A stretch of DNA of 64,000 nucleotides from Sporolactobacillus kofuensis (GTDB lineage: Bacteria; Bacillota; Bacilli; Bacillales; Sporolactobacillaceae): NCBI RefSeq assembly GCF_024125425.1, contig NZ_JAMXWN010000012.1, forward strand, positions 40,882 to 104,881, written 5' to 3'. Under the pieces are notes generated by a model. That model saw only the letters and a list, made by a program, of their open reading frames with translations, had not been told where the DNA came from and searched no databases. This document shows, piece by piece, positions 1 through 7,448 of this stretch. How positions within the stretch are numbered: position 1 is the first letter of the stretch; each line of letters begins with the position of its first letter. Made by a program: the position numbers and the translations under genes.

Positions 1-525
1 GTAGACAAGCTTATTGAATCGCTAATTGCACAGCGTGGAGACAAAGACGATCGTGGTCTATCCATTGAGATTGTTGATCAATTAGCCATTCTGTGCAAGG
101 CATTGGCACCGATGATTATTCTTTTTTACACACCACCTTTTTATCCAGCTGTACACTCGCACCACCAACCCATGATTCGCCAAGTCGTAGACAAGATTCA
201 GAGTCTAGCAAGCAAAGCTTACCATACAGAGCTTATTGAACAGCATTATTTCAGCGGAATTTCTGACCTCAGCTATATTGGAATGCCTGCAAAACACGGA
301 TCAATGAATGAATGGACGGCAAATATGCCAATCTGGGATCGTGGCTACTCTATTCCTTTTGCTGAAATGGAACAACTGGCAATGCCCGTATTAAATTTAG
401 GACCAATTGGGCGGGACCCACACCAATGGACAGAGCGGCTTGATGTGGATTTTTCATTTGTTTCACTCAAAGAACTGTTGTCTTACTGTATTAGTGAAAT
501 CCTCGCCGGAGACAATCATAAATAG
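1..525 (+). CDS. rocB: RocB-like arginine utilisation protein, C-terminal part
   Basis: The reading frame is open from the first base, so the gene begins outside the window and only its last 174 codons are seen. The C-terminal segment contains NLGPIGRDPHQWTERL, which matches the conserved end of RocB, an M20-family metallopeptidase-like protein of the arginine/ornithine degradation (roc) gene set. The Asp and Glu of this segment fit the metal-site end of M20 enzymes. The biochemical reaction of RocB is not firmly established in the family. No terminator is obvious between its stop and the convergent regulator gene at 576. Product recognition is good; the function of the missing N-terminus cannot be checked. 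Confidence 0.85.
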   Translation, partial: VDKLIESLIAQRGDKDDRGLSIEIVDQLAILCKALAPMIILFYTPPFYPAVHSHHQPMIRQVVDKIQSLASKAYHTELIEQHYFSGISDLSYIGMPAKHGSMNEWTANMPIWDRGYSIPFAEMEQLAMPVLNLGPIGRDPHQWTERLDVDFSFVSLKELLSYCISEILAGDNHK

Positions 526-575
526 TAAAACCATATATTTTATTGCTTCAATCAGATTTTGTAACTTAATATTTA

Positions 576-1463
576 TTATATATCAGTAGTGCTAAAAGTA
601 ATGTTTGTCAATTCATTCACTTCCTGAATAATAGCCTCTGTCATAAAATCTAATTCGAGAACTTTGCAAATTGAAAGACCTTTTCTAATAAATTCAAGTC
701 CTTCATCTAATTTATTCATATTAATAAGAGCAATTCCTTTTCGCCCATAAACAAGTGCTAATCGATCATATTGTTTGATTGCTTTGCATTCTTTTATAGA
801 TTGTTCTACGTAATTAAAAGCTTCTTCGTATTGCTTGTTTTTCATAAATAGTATTGACATGTTTAATAGGTATGCCGATTTTAGATCGACATTTTTAATT
901 ATGTACGAAAATCGATCAATCTCGTGTAAAGCCCTCTTTGCAATTGAGATTGCTGTATCAAGAGGAAAGAAGAAGAAAATATTGTTTATCAGTTTTAACT
1001 CTAAAGAATACCAATTATCTAGTTTGGATAGACGATCCCAAACTTTTTTTGCATAAGGGAATGCGTATTCAAACGTATGGTCGGTATGAATAGATAGGAG
1101 AGCGTTACATACATAGGCGATATCCTGAACTACATTATCTGAATTGTTGATTAAATAATGGTCGCATTTTTCACGCAATGAATGAATTTTCTCGTATTCT
1201 GTACTGAACGAAAGCTGAAAAAAATCATGTAAAATTTGATCTTTTCCATTCAAAGAAAATGAATTTTGTATATAAGTTAATTCCTCATAGGTAATATCAA
1301 GTTGCTTCAAAATATGCATGAATTTACCTACAGTAGGTTGCATATCGCAAGCTTCTATTTTTGCATACGTTGCTCGTGACATTTCATTCCCCGCAACATA
1401 CTTTTGTGTATAACGTTTTGATTGACGTACTCTTTTTAATACCTCACCCAACTGATAGACCAT
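576..1463 (-). CDS. Rgg/GadR/MutR-type transcriptional regulator
   Basis: This 295-residue protein has an N-terminal XRE helix-turn-helix (about residues 8-60, with SRATYAKIEACDMQPTV) followed by a long helical repeat region, the layout and length of Rgg-family regulators that sense short intracellular peptides. The start is placed at the ATG at 1463 because AGGAGG lies 8 nt upstream; a longer frame to 1523 has no ribosome binding site. A probable promoter sits at 1491-1519 on the same strand. A peptide ORF with a very strong ribosome binding site runs divergently from 1557, as in Rgg/SHP pairs. Regulator identity is well supported by architecture; the target and ligand are inference. Confidence 0.85.
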   Translation of the reverse strand: MVYQLGEVLKRVRQSKRYTQKYVAGNEMSRATYAKIEACDMQPTVGKFMHILKQLDITYEELTYIQNSFSLNGKDQILHDFFQLSFSTEYEKIHSLREKCDHYLINNSDNVVQDIAYVCNALLSIHTDHTFEYAFPYAKKVWDRLSKLDNWYSLELKLINNIFFFFPLDTAISIAKRALHEIDRFSYIIKNVDLKSAYLLNMSILFMKNKQYEEAFNYVEQSIKECKAIKQYDRLALVYGRKGIALINMNKLDEGLEFIRKGLSICKVLELDFMTEAIIQEVNELTNITFSTTDI

Positions 1464-1490
1464 AATATATCCTCCTAATGATGTGAGTAT

Positions 1491-1519
1491 ATTATACATT
1501 TTAATATATAATTGTCGAA
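1491..1519 (-). promoter_or_regulatory. Promoter of the Rgg gene, overlapping a Spo0A-box-like heptamer
   Basis: On the minus strand a perfect TATAAT (1491-1496) stands 17 nt from TTCGAC (1514-1519), a weak -35. The -35 overlaps TGTCGAA at 1513-1519 on the plus strand, identical to the Spo0A box heptamer, but a 7-mer is expected several times by chance in 64 kb. Confidence 0.5.
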
Positions 1520-1556
1520 TCATGCTACTATAAATATATCGAAGGAGGTGAGCGCC

Positions 1557-1601
1557 ATGTTCAGTCCTGATATTGTTTGGTGTGTTGGGCCAGCTTTGTG
1601 A
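1557..1601 (+). CDS. Putative 14-residue signalling or leader peptide
   Basis: A tiny ORF reads MFSPDIVWCVGPAL and stops. It is preceded by AAGGAGGTG (1542-1550) with a 6-nt spacer, among the strongest ribosome binding sites in the window. It lies 93 nt from the start of a divergent Rgg-type regulator, and a terminator follows at 1729-1784, so a short dedicated transcript is plausible. The stretch DIVWCVG resembles the aspartate-led hydrophobic C-termini of streptococcal SHP pheromones (for example DIIIIVGG). It is shorter than typical SHPs (about 20-23 residues) and has no basic N-terminus for export. It could instead be a leader peptide coupled to the ORF at 1598. Confidence 0.45.
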   Translation: MFSPDIVWCVGPAL

Positions 1602-1729
1602 TAACTGCTATTGTTGATGCTCCCCTTAACGATAGCTTACAATTTTTCGACTGCGTTGCAGTCTACCAATCGCGTGTCCTCAATGTGGATCGGACTTACA
1701 TACAAGAATGGATTGCGGGTTGGCTGTAG
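1598..1729 (+). CDS. Putative 43-residue ORF translationally coupled to the peptide ORF
   Basis: A GTG codon at 1598 overlaps the stop of the 14-residue ORF in a GTGA arrangement typical of coupled genes. The frame continues for 43 codons and ends at TAG directly before the terminator stem at 1729. The product has a short hydrophobic start (ITAIVDAPL) and an amphipathic end (YIQEWIAGWL). I recognise no family. It could also be the second half of one gene broken by a frameshift, because reading straight through would give a protein of about 57 residues. Confidence 0.3.
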   Translation: MITAIVDAPLNDSLQFFDCVAVYQSRVLNVDRTYIQEWIAGWL

Positions 1730-1784
1730 TTGAGAGTCATTATTGAGTGAATTTACCTCGATAGATTCTCAACTCATTTTTTCT
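1729..1784 (+). terminator. Rho-independent terminator after the small ORFs
   Basis: GTTGAGAGTC (1729-1738) pairs with GATTCTCAAC (1764-1773), one G-T pair, and is followed by a T-rich run to 1782. It closes a transcript that contains only the two tiny ORFs. Confidence 0.7.
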
Positions 1785-2180
1785 CTATATACTTACATAA
1801 TCTGTAAAAAAATACATAAAAATACAAATATTAGGATTGTTTTTAAGCTATAACACTACCGGAAATCAATAAACGTTTGGAAACAATCGTTAAGCAATAG
1901 GAAAATTGAATAAAAGCACGAGGGACAAGATTCTGTTGAGGCGTCGCCTTTTAGAGTCTTGTTTTTTATGCTTAAAATTATGAGCAGTTAAAAAGAAAGT
2001 TTATGTATCCTGCATAATAAATGGTGTATAGTAAGATTATGTTGTTTCCGTGTGTTTCCTCTTGAAGAATCTACGAATCACTCATGTCACCATCATTTGT
2101 TTCAGTACATCTTGCATATATTTAGAGCGTACCTTGTTTTTTCAATTTAAAATATATAGCTCTTGATAGGAGGTCTATCG
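1785..2180. other. Gap of about 400 nt with one orphan terminator
   Basis: No coding frame of note. ACAAGATTCT (1925-1934) pairs with AGAGTCTTGT (1953-1962) ahead of six Ts, a plus-strand terminator with no gene before it. It may end a lost gene or a small RNA. The rest is AT-rich and I see nothing further in it. Confidence 0.5.
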
Positions 2181-2585
2181 TTGAAGCGAACTGGAGAACT
2201 TGCGATGTCGGTCATCGGCGGCTGTATCAACCTATTGTTTTTGCTCGTCGGTGTTCGATTACTCACCGTCGATTACTCAGCATTTCACATGCAATTAAAA
2301 GCGGCCGGAGCAGAACAAGAGTTAACGTCACAACAGGTGAGTGAAATCGTACATGCTGCTCAGGTTTTTGGAAATATTCTTTTACTCTTCACAATTATTA
2401 TCCTTGTATTAACCGTAATCGGGTTGTTTTTGCTCCTGAAGACGAAAAGTACAAAAACAGCAGGAATCCTATTGCTTATCGCCGGCATTCTTAGTTTGCC
2501 CGAACTATTAGTCCCTGGCATTTTACTGATTATTTCAGGAATAATGGTGCTTGTGAGAAAACCGAAACAAACGGACGAATTTTAA
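2181..2585 (+). CDS. Small membrane protein, DUF4064-like
   Basis: The start is the TTG at 2181, because AGGAGGT (2168-2174) lies 6 nt upstream. The 134-residue product has four hydrophobic segments at roughly residues 8-25, 62-85, 92-105 and 108-122, separated by an N-proximal loop rich in Gln and Ala. This resembles the small DUF4064 membrane proteins of Bacillales, whose role is unknown. It ends at a bidirectional terminator shared with the HxlR gene. It stands alone, so context gives no hint of function. Confidence 0.65.
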   Translation: MKRTGELAMSVIGGCINLLFLLVGVRLLTVDYSAFHMQLKAAGAEQELTSQQVSEIVHAAQVFGNILLLFTIIILVLTVIGLFLLLKTKSTKTAGILLLIAGILSLPELLVPGILLIISGIMVLVRKPKQTDEF

Positions 2586-2638
2586 AGAATGCTACACTTA
2601 TTTTTATTTGAATAATGAACGATAACTGCAAATCAAAG

Positions 2639-2672
2639 AAGACCGCCGGGACAATCATGTTCGGCGGTCTTT
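2639..2672. terminator. Bidirectional terminator
   Basis: AAGACCGCCG (2639-2648) and CGGCGGTCTT (2662-2671) form a perfect 10-bp stem between the convergent genes at 2181 and 2677. Confidence 0.8.
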
Positions 2673-2676
2673 CGTA

Positions 2677-3036
2677 TCATTGATTCAATACACTATCCTC
2701 TAAATAATCCTTTGAATTTCCATAGGTACGTTCAATATGATGTTCGCCCCATAGGCAAAGTGAATGAAGAATCTCTCGCAATGAATCTCCATACTCACTC
2801 AGCTCGTATTCCACTTTCGGAGGCACTTGATTATAGACAATTCGATTTATTATTCCATCATGCTCAAGCTCGCGTAATTGTTGCGTCAGCATTTTCTGCG
2901 TGATCTTAGGAATAAGACGTTTTAATTCTCCAGTACGTTTCTTTCCATGAATTAAATGGCAGAGAATCACCGGTTTCCATTTTCCTCCAATGACTTCTAA
3001 AGTTGCTTCCACTGAAATGTTATATTTTTTACTCAT
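2677..3036 (-). CDS. HxlR-family transcriptional regulator
   Basis: The 119-residue protein is a complete HxlR winged helix: it opens with the signature EATLEVIGGKWKPVILCHL, followed by GELKRLIPKITQKMLTQQLRELE (recognition region) and the wing YELSEYG. Members often sense redox-active or electrophilic compounds through cysteines; here the Cys in ILCHL and another in HSLCLWGEHH are visible. The gene diverges from an MFS exporter at 3168, which is its likely target. AGGAGA lies just upstream of its ATG. The family call is secure; the inducer is unknown. Confidence 0.9.
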   Translation of the reverse strand: MSKKYNISVEATLEVIGGKWKPVILCHLIHGKKRTGELKRLIPKITQKMLTQQLRELEHDGIINRIVYNQVPPKVEYELSEYGDSLREILHSLCLWGEHHIERTYGNSKDYLEDSVLNQ

Positions 3037-3060
3037 AGGAGATCTCCTTTAGTTACTAAA

Positions 3061-3091
3061 AAGTACCTACATTACATAAAAGTGCGTACTT
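3061..3091. promoter_or_regulatory. Candidate HxlR operator between hxlR and MFS genes
   Basis: AAGTAC (3061-3066) and GTACTT (3086-3091) are inverted repeats in the divergent promoter region. Assignment to the adjacent HxlR regulator is inference. Confidence 0.4.
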
Positions 3092-3167
3092 GTTGATATC
3101 GTATGCACCATACATAATAACATGTGCGAGCAATCTTGAACATCACTTGGTGAAAGGAGTCAAGAAA

Positions 3168-4367
3168 TTGACATCAAAAAGAAGTTTATTTTCATTACTA
3201 TCACTAGCCATTAGTGCATTTGCCATAGGCACGACAGAATTTATCAGTGTGGGCCTGTTGCCTTTAATTATGAAAGAATTCCATGTATCGTATTCGCTGG
3301 CCGGATTGACGGTCACATTGTATGCGCTCGGTGTAACGATTGGTGCGCCGATTCTTACATCACTAACAGTGAAAATTCCCAAAAAGACATTATTGCTGCT
3401 CATCATGATTGTTTTTATTATTGGTAATTCACTTGCGATTGGTGCGGTCAGTATTACCATGTTACTGATTGCCAGGATCATCTCATCTTTTTCACATGGC
3501 GTATTCATGTCAATTGGATCGACAATTGCGGCTGATGTTGTTGCGCCCAATAAACGTGCGAGTGCAATTGCAATTATGTTTACCGGTGTGACGCTCGCTA
3601 CAGTAACCGGCGTTCCTATTGGTACATTTATTGGTCAAACCTTTGGCTGGAGAGCAGCGTTTATGATTATTGTCGCCATTGGTCTTCTCGCGCTCATCGC
3701 AAATAGTATTCTTGTTCCATCCAATTTGAAGAAATCGGGAGAAATGAAATTTAGAGATCAACTTAAGTTAATCAAAACAGGTCCGCTCTTACTTGTTTTT
3801 GTCATTACAGCGCTTGGCTATGGTGGAACATTTGTTGTCTTCACTTATTTATCTCCTCTTCTTGAGAAAGTCACCGGCTTCTCACCGAGTTCCGTCGCGC
3901 TTATTTTATTCATTTATGGTGTTGCGATCGCAGTAGGCAATACGTTTGGAGGTAAAGTTTCAAATAATAATCCGATGAAATCTTTGATCTATATGTTTCT
4001 TTTTCAAGCGGCAGCAATCTTTATGCTCTATTTTACGGCACCGAACAGGATATTAGGTGTGTTGACGGTTATTCTCATGGGGCTGTTTGCATTTATGAAT
4101 GTGCCTGGTTTGCAATTATACGTGGTTGTCCTTGCTGAGCGTTTTGTGCCTGAAGGAGTAGATGTCGCATCAGCAGTAAATATATCGGCCTTTAATGGTG
4201 GAGTCGCTCTAGGATCGTTGATCGGTGGGCAGGTTGTTGCTTATCTTGGATTGATCAACACGACATGGATCGGAGCGTTGATGGTTCTTATTGCCGCTTT
4301 CTTGAGTATGTGGAGTTATGCTCTTGAAAGCAAACCCATTTCTAAGAACCTGGTGGCCGGGAAGTAA
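3168..4367 (+). CDS. MFS exporter, DHA1 drug-efflux type
   Basis: The product is about 399 residues with 12 predicted membrane helices. GTTEFISVGLLPLI in helix 1 is typical of AraJ/YdhL-like DHA1 exporters of sugars, chloramphenicol or other small molecules. The start is the TTG at 3168, which has AGGAGT (3155-3160) 7 nt upstream; the longer frame from 3090 lacks a ribosome binding site and would add a non-hydrophobic tail. It diverges from an HxlR regulator that probably represses it and is followed by a strong terminator. The substrate cannot be told from sequence. Confidence 0.85.
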   Translation: MTSKRSLFSLLSLAISAFAIGTTEFISVGLLPLIMKEFHVSYSLAGLTVTLYALGVTIGAPILTSLTVKIPKKTLLLLIMIVFIIGNSLAIGAVSITMLLIARIISSFSHGVFMSIGSTIAADVVAPNKRASAIAIMFTGVTLATVTGVPIGTFIGQTFGWRAAFMIIVAIGLLALIANSILVPSNLKKSGEMKFRDQLKLIKTGPLLLVFVITALGYGGTFVVFTYLSPLLEKVTGFSPSSVALILFIYGVAIAVGNTFGGKVSNNNPMKSLIYMFLFQAAAIFMLYFTAPNRILGVLTVILMGLFAFMNVPGLQLYVVVLAERFVPEGVDVASAVNISAFNGGVALGSLIGGQVVAYLGLINTTWIGALMVLIAAFLSMWSYALESKPISKNLVAGK

Positions 4368-4403
4368 GGTGCATTAGTTAAATAATAATTATAAGATGAT
4401 GAG

Positions 4404-4440
4404 AACCCCGAATGAGACAAAGGTTTCATTCGGGGTTTGT
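4404..4440 (+). terminator. Terminator after the MFS gene
   Basis: AACCCCGAATGA pairs with TCATTCGGGGTT (4404-4438). Confidence 0.8.
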
Positions 4441-4446
4441 CGTACA

Positions 4447-4593
4447 TCAGTCCTGTAATACAGCGACCAAAAAATTTCGTGTCGCAGGGTTTTTATGCTT
4501 AAAAGGCATATCGGTAACAACCATAGAACGGGTTTTCACAACTTGAAATTCAGAAATAGGATGAAATGATTGACAAATGTCACAAAACAGCAT
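4447..4593 (-). pseudogene. Gene relic, C-terminal fragment (possibly a SAM-methyltransferase tail)
   Basis: A 48-codon frame on the minus strand ends in MPFKHKNPATRNFLVAVLQD and looks like the C-terminal strand of a larger protein. It begins inside the MhqR operator palindrome without a ribosome binding site, so its upstream part is gone. The tail resembles the ends of some class I SAM-dependent methyltransferases, but I cannot confirm this by eye. It suggests that a gene was truncated when the Mhq cluster or its promoter was inserted here. Confidence 0.4.
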
Positions 4594-4598
4594 ATTAT
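4570..4598 (+). promoter_or_regulatory. Sigma-A promoter of mhqD
   Basis: TTGACA (4570-4575) and TATTAT (4593-4598) are separated by 17 nt. The -10 lies inside the operator palindrome at 4590-4625, so repressor binding would block the polymerase. Confidence 0.8.
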
Positions 4599-4625
4599 TA
4601 TCTCGAATTCGAGATAATAATATGC
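4590..4625. promoter_or_regulatory. MhqR operator, 36-bp perfect palindrome
   Basis: The sequence is a perfect palindrome over 36 bp centred on GAATTC, with the core ATCTCGAATTCGAGAT. The same core recurs before mhqR (6353-6374) and as a half-site before the DoxX gene (6892-6902). It matches the kind of inverted repeat bound by the MarR-type repressor MhqR in Bacillus. Assignment to MhqR rests on the repeated motif and the linked mhqR gene. Confidence 0.85.
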
Positions 4626-4661
4626 GAAACTGTACAATCCAATTGATGAGGAGGTGAAAGA

Positions 4662-5291
4662 ATGGCTTATCATTATCTTTTTAACGAGGGAAAATCAGAG
4701 CGTGCACCGATTTTTATTCTCCTACATGGGACAGGAGGGGATGAGTATTCTCTGCTGCCACTCATGCAAATGATTGCACCAGATGCAGCCGTGCTTAGTT
4801 TACGCGGTAATCGAGTAGAAAATGGCATGAATCGTTTTTTTAACCGATTTCCGGATGGCCGTATTGATGTGGAAGATATGGTTGAAGAAACCGAACACCT
4901 CCATCAATTCCTTACTTCATTTGGTGAGCGTCATGGTTTTCATGAACGCAAAGTCATTGCGATGGGTTACTCAAATGGTGCGAATATGATTGTCAGTACT
5001 CTGTATCACGTGAACCCTGTGTTTCACGGTGCTCTGTTATTCCGTGGTACTGATTATCGCCCGATGGATCATTTTCCTAAGCTCAAAGGTGTATCCATAT
5101 TCATCTCAGCTGGATCCAATGATCCCTTAGTTCCAAAAGAATCGACGGTAAAAATGATTCACAAGTTCAAGGAAAGTCAAGCAACTGTGCGTGATCATTG
5201 GACAGTTTCAGGGCATCAATTGATCGAAAGTGAAATTCACGCAGCACAAAAATGGTTTGAATCACTGAACAATGAAAAATACTTTAAATAA
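4662..5291 (+). CDS. mhqD: MhqD-like serine hydrolase (carboxylesterase/phospholipase family)
   Basis: This 209-residue alpha/beta hydrolase has the oxyanion-hole motif LLHGTGGDEYSLLPL, the nucleophile elbow GYSNGAN, an acid in SAGSNDPLVP and the catalytic His in SGHQL. It matches MhqD (YodD), part of the methylhydroquinone and catechol stress response. It is the first gene after the 36-bp operator and is followed after 38 nt by the ring-cleavage dioxygenase, as in the B. subtilis mhqED pair but in reversed order. GAGGAGGTGA precedes the ATG. Its exact substrate is not known. Confidence 0.88.
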   Translation: MAYHYLFNEGKSERAPIFILLHGTGGDEYSLLPLMQMIAPDAAVLSLRGNRVENGMNRFFNRFPDGRIDVEDMVEETEHLHQFLTSFGERHGFHERKVIAMGYSNGANMIVSTLYHVNPVFHGALLFRGTDYRPMDHFPKLKGVSIFISAGSNDPLVPKESTVKMIHKFKESQATVRDHWTVSGHQLIESEIHAAQKWFESLNNEKYFK

Positions 5292-5329
5292 ATCATCGGT
5301 AAACTTATTTATATAAGGGAGGTTAAATC

Positions 5330-6274
5330 ATGAATCAGTTATTCGGTTTGCATCATGTTTCACTGGTCACGAGCAATGCGAAAAAGAATGCACAGTTTTA
5401 TATGAATGTTTTGGGCATGCGGATGGTGAAAAAAACAGTGAATCAAGATGATGTGTCTGTGTATCATCTGTTTTATGCAGATCAAAAAGGTAGCCCTGGA
5501 ACGGACCTTACATTTTTTGAATTTCCAGGTACAATGGCGACAGTAAAAGGCACAAATTCCATTTCCCGCGTGTCATTACGTGTACCGAGTGATCAGTCAT
5601 TAACCTATTGGATCAATCGTTTTGATACACTAAACGTCCCTCACAAACAGGTAAGCAAATTGTTTGGACACAATGTACTTGAATTTGAAGATTTTGATGG
5701 TACACCATTACGTTTCGTTTCAGATGAGAAAAATAAGGGAGTGTCCGGCGGGATCCCCTGGAAAAATGGACCAATTCCCCTCGAGCACGCGATTTACGGA
5801 CTTGGACCAGTATCGATCACTGTTTCACGGCTTGCCTTAATCCGCAGTTTTCTCATCGATGTTCTTACTTTTAGAGAAATTGCTGAAGAAGAAGATCAAA
5901 TCCTTTTTGAGGTTGGAGAAGGCGGGCATGGGGCACAAGTGATCGTACGCGAAGATACAACGCACTCACCAGAGCGACCAGGATATGGCAGTGTTCATCA
6001 TGTTGCTTTCCGTGTTGCAGATCGTGATGCACTTAATGAATGGATCAAGCGCATGAACCAAACAGGACTGCCGAACTCAGGTTTTGTCGATCGCTTTTAT
6101 TTTCAATCCCTATATGTTCGCGAATTCAACCACATTCTTTTTGAATTTGCGACGGATGGACCAGGATTTGCTACAGATGAGAATGAGGATGTTCTTGGGG
6201 AAAGATTGTCGCTCCCACCATTTCTTGAAGGTCAACGCGCATTTATTGAACAGCAATTGGAACCGTTAAACTGA
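5330..6274 (+). CDS. mhqE: Ring-cleaving VOC dioxygenase of the Mhq response
   Basis: The 314-residue protein consists of tandem glyoxalase/VOC modules: LHHVSLVTSNAKKNAQFY at residues 6-23 and a second half with SVHHVAFRV and ILFEFATDGPGF near residues 225-285, which supply His, His and Glu metal ligands. It belongs to the MhqA/MhqE/MhqO extradiol dioxygenases that open hydroquinone and catechol rings. It is cotranscribed with mhqD. Which of the three paralogues it corresponds to cannot be decided without alignment; mhqE is chosen because of its mhqD neighbour. Confidence 0.85.
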   Translation: MNQLFGLHHVSLVTSNAKKNAQFYMNVLGMRMVKKTVNQDDVSVYHLFYADQKGSPGTDLTFFEFPGTMATVKGTNSISRVSLRVPSDQSLTYWINRFDTLNVPHKQVSKLFGHNVLEFEDFDGTPLRFVSDEKNKGVSGGIPWKNGPIPLEHAIYGLGPVSITVSRLALIRSFLIDVLTFREIAEEEDQILFEVGEGGHGAQVIVREDTTHSPERPGYGSVHHVAFRVADRDALNEWIKRMNQTGLPNSGFVDRFYFQSLYVREFNHILFEFATDGPGFATDENEDVLGERLSLPPFLEGQRAFIEQQLEPLN

Positions 6275-6326
6275 TCAATAGTACGATGAGAAAATGATTA
6301 AAGGATCAAACGCTCAAGGAGCAGAC

Positions 6327-6377
6327 TTGACAAGTTTTTAATTGCGATCTATAATTATCTCGAATTCGAGGTAATTG
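6327..6377 (+). promoter_or_regulatory. mhqR promoter with overlapping MhqR operator
   Basis: TTGACA (6327-6332) and TATAAT (6350-6355) with 17-nt spacing form a consensus sigma-A promoter. The imperfect palindrome around ATCTCGAATTCGAGGT (6353-6374) covers its -10 end, which implies autoregulation. Confidence 0.88.
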
Positions 6378-6395
6378 GCGAGGAGTGAATGAGTG

Positions 6396-6863
6396 ATGAA
6401 GGAATCACAGGAACGAATCGTTGACGATAAAGATAGTTCTCTTAAGTTGCTCGTTGTACTGACACGTGCATACCAATCCATTCGCAAAGGTATTGAAGAG
6501 GATATCAAAGAGCATGGATTGAATCTGACGGAATTCGGTGTCCTTGAATTGCTATACCACAAAGGGGACCAGCCGATTCAGAAAATCGGCGGAAAGATTC
6601 TCATTGCGAGCAGCAGTACAACCTATGTAATTGATCAGCTCGTCAAAAAACAATTACTGAAACGAAAACCGAGTCCAACTGATCGACGCATTACGTATGG
6701 ATCATTGACAGCTAAGGGACAAGAGCTAATGGAAAAAATTTTCCCGGATCACAGAGATGCTGTGCATGCATTGCTTGGTGGGTTGACAACTCCGCAAAAG
6801 CAAGATTTGATTGTGAAGCTTAAAGAATTAGGGTTATTCGCGGCATCAATCAATAAGCAGTAA
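6396..6863 (+). CDS. mhqR: MarR-family repressor MhqR
   Basis: The 155-residue protein shows the MarR winged helix: LTEFGVLELLYHKGDQPIQKI, the recognition helix region ASSSTTYVIDQLVKKQLL and the wing RKPSPTDRRITYGSLTAKG. It lies among genes of the quinone response and close to three copies of the matching operator, so MhqR (YkvE) is the natural call. The ATG at 6396 is chosen; a GTG two residues earlier at 6393 is closer to the GAGGAG and is equally possible. The repressor is known in Bacillus to be released by quinone-type electrophiles. Confidence 0.88.
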   Translation: MKESQERIVDDKDSSLKLLVVLTRAYQSIRKGIEEDIKEHGLNLTEFGVLELLYHKGDQPIQKIGGKILIASSSTTYVIDQLVKKQLLKRKPSPTDRRITYGSLTAKGQELMEKIFPDHRDAVHALLGGLTTPQKQDLIVKLKELGLFAASINKQ

Positions 6864-6891
6864 GTTTTTTAATAGGGTATTTAATCTCATA

Positions 6892-6902
6892 TATCTCGAA
6901 TT
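6892..6902. promoter_or_regulatory. MhqR half-operator before mhqP
   Basis: ATCTCGAATT repeats the left half of the MhqR palindrome; the right half is not conserved. It lies between mhqR and the DoxX gene. Confidence 0.45.
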
Positions 6903-6946
6903 AATAATATATGAATTAAAAATATTTGTTTTATGAGGTGTTTGGA

Positions 6947-7345
6947 ATGATGGGCTTAGGTTTATTAATTATTCGTGTTGTTTTAGGATTAACATTTGCT
7001 GGGCATGGAACGCAAAAATTATTTGGCTGGTTTGGTGGAGGCGGCGTCAAAGCAACAGCGGGTTTCTTTGATTCCATTGGCATCAAGCCAGGTGTTGCAA
7101 TGGCGACGATGGCAGGTTTGTCTGAACTTGTTGGTGGGCTTCTGTTTACCGTTGGGTTGCTCACGCCACTTGCTGGACTTTTGATTGCAGCGACGATGGT
7201 CATCGCAATTGCTACAGTTCATGGGAAAAATGGCTACTGGGCAACAGCTGGCGGTTTCGAATACAACTTACTGATCATTGGAGTCGTTGTTGGCGTTGCG
7301 TTCATTGGTGCCGGTACCTATTCAATCGACGCGCTGATCTTTTAA
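6947..7345 (+). CDS. mhqP: DoxX-family membrane protein (MhqP-like)
   Basis: The start is the ATG at 6947, with GAGGTG 6 nt upstream. The product of 132 residues carries four hydrophobic helices and the DoxX signature GLTFAGHGTQKLFGWFGGGG near its start. DoxX proteins such as MhqP and CatD accompany quinone and catechol detoxification enzymes in Bacillus. The gene follows mhqR, with a half-operator in between, and is closed by a strong terminator, so it completes a four-gene Mhq cluster. The molecular activity of DoxX is uncertain. Confidence 0.85.
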   Translation: MMGLGLLIIRVVLGLTFAGHGTQKLFGWFGGGGVKATAGFFDSIGIKPGVAMATMAGLSELVGGLLFTVGLLTPLAGLLIAATMVIAIATVHGKNGYWATAGGFEYNLLIIGVVVGVAFIGAGTYSIDALIF

Positions 7346-7373
7346 TCAAAGGTAGCGACTTCATGATATGAGA

Positions 7374-7415
7374 AAAGCCTTACTCGGTCTTGTCTAACGA
7401 GTAAGGCTTTTTTTG
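7374..7415 (+). terminator. Terminator after mhqP
   Basis: AAAGCCTTACTCG pairs with CGAGTAAGGCTTT, followed by a T run. It may also act for the convergent asparaginase gene. Confidence 0.85.
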
Positions 7416-7448
7416 ATTGTGAAAAAGTATCAAGAGAAGCGTATCCAT

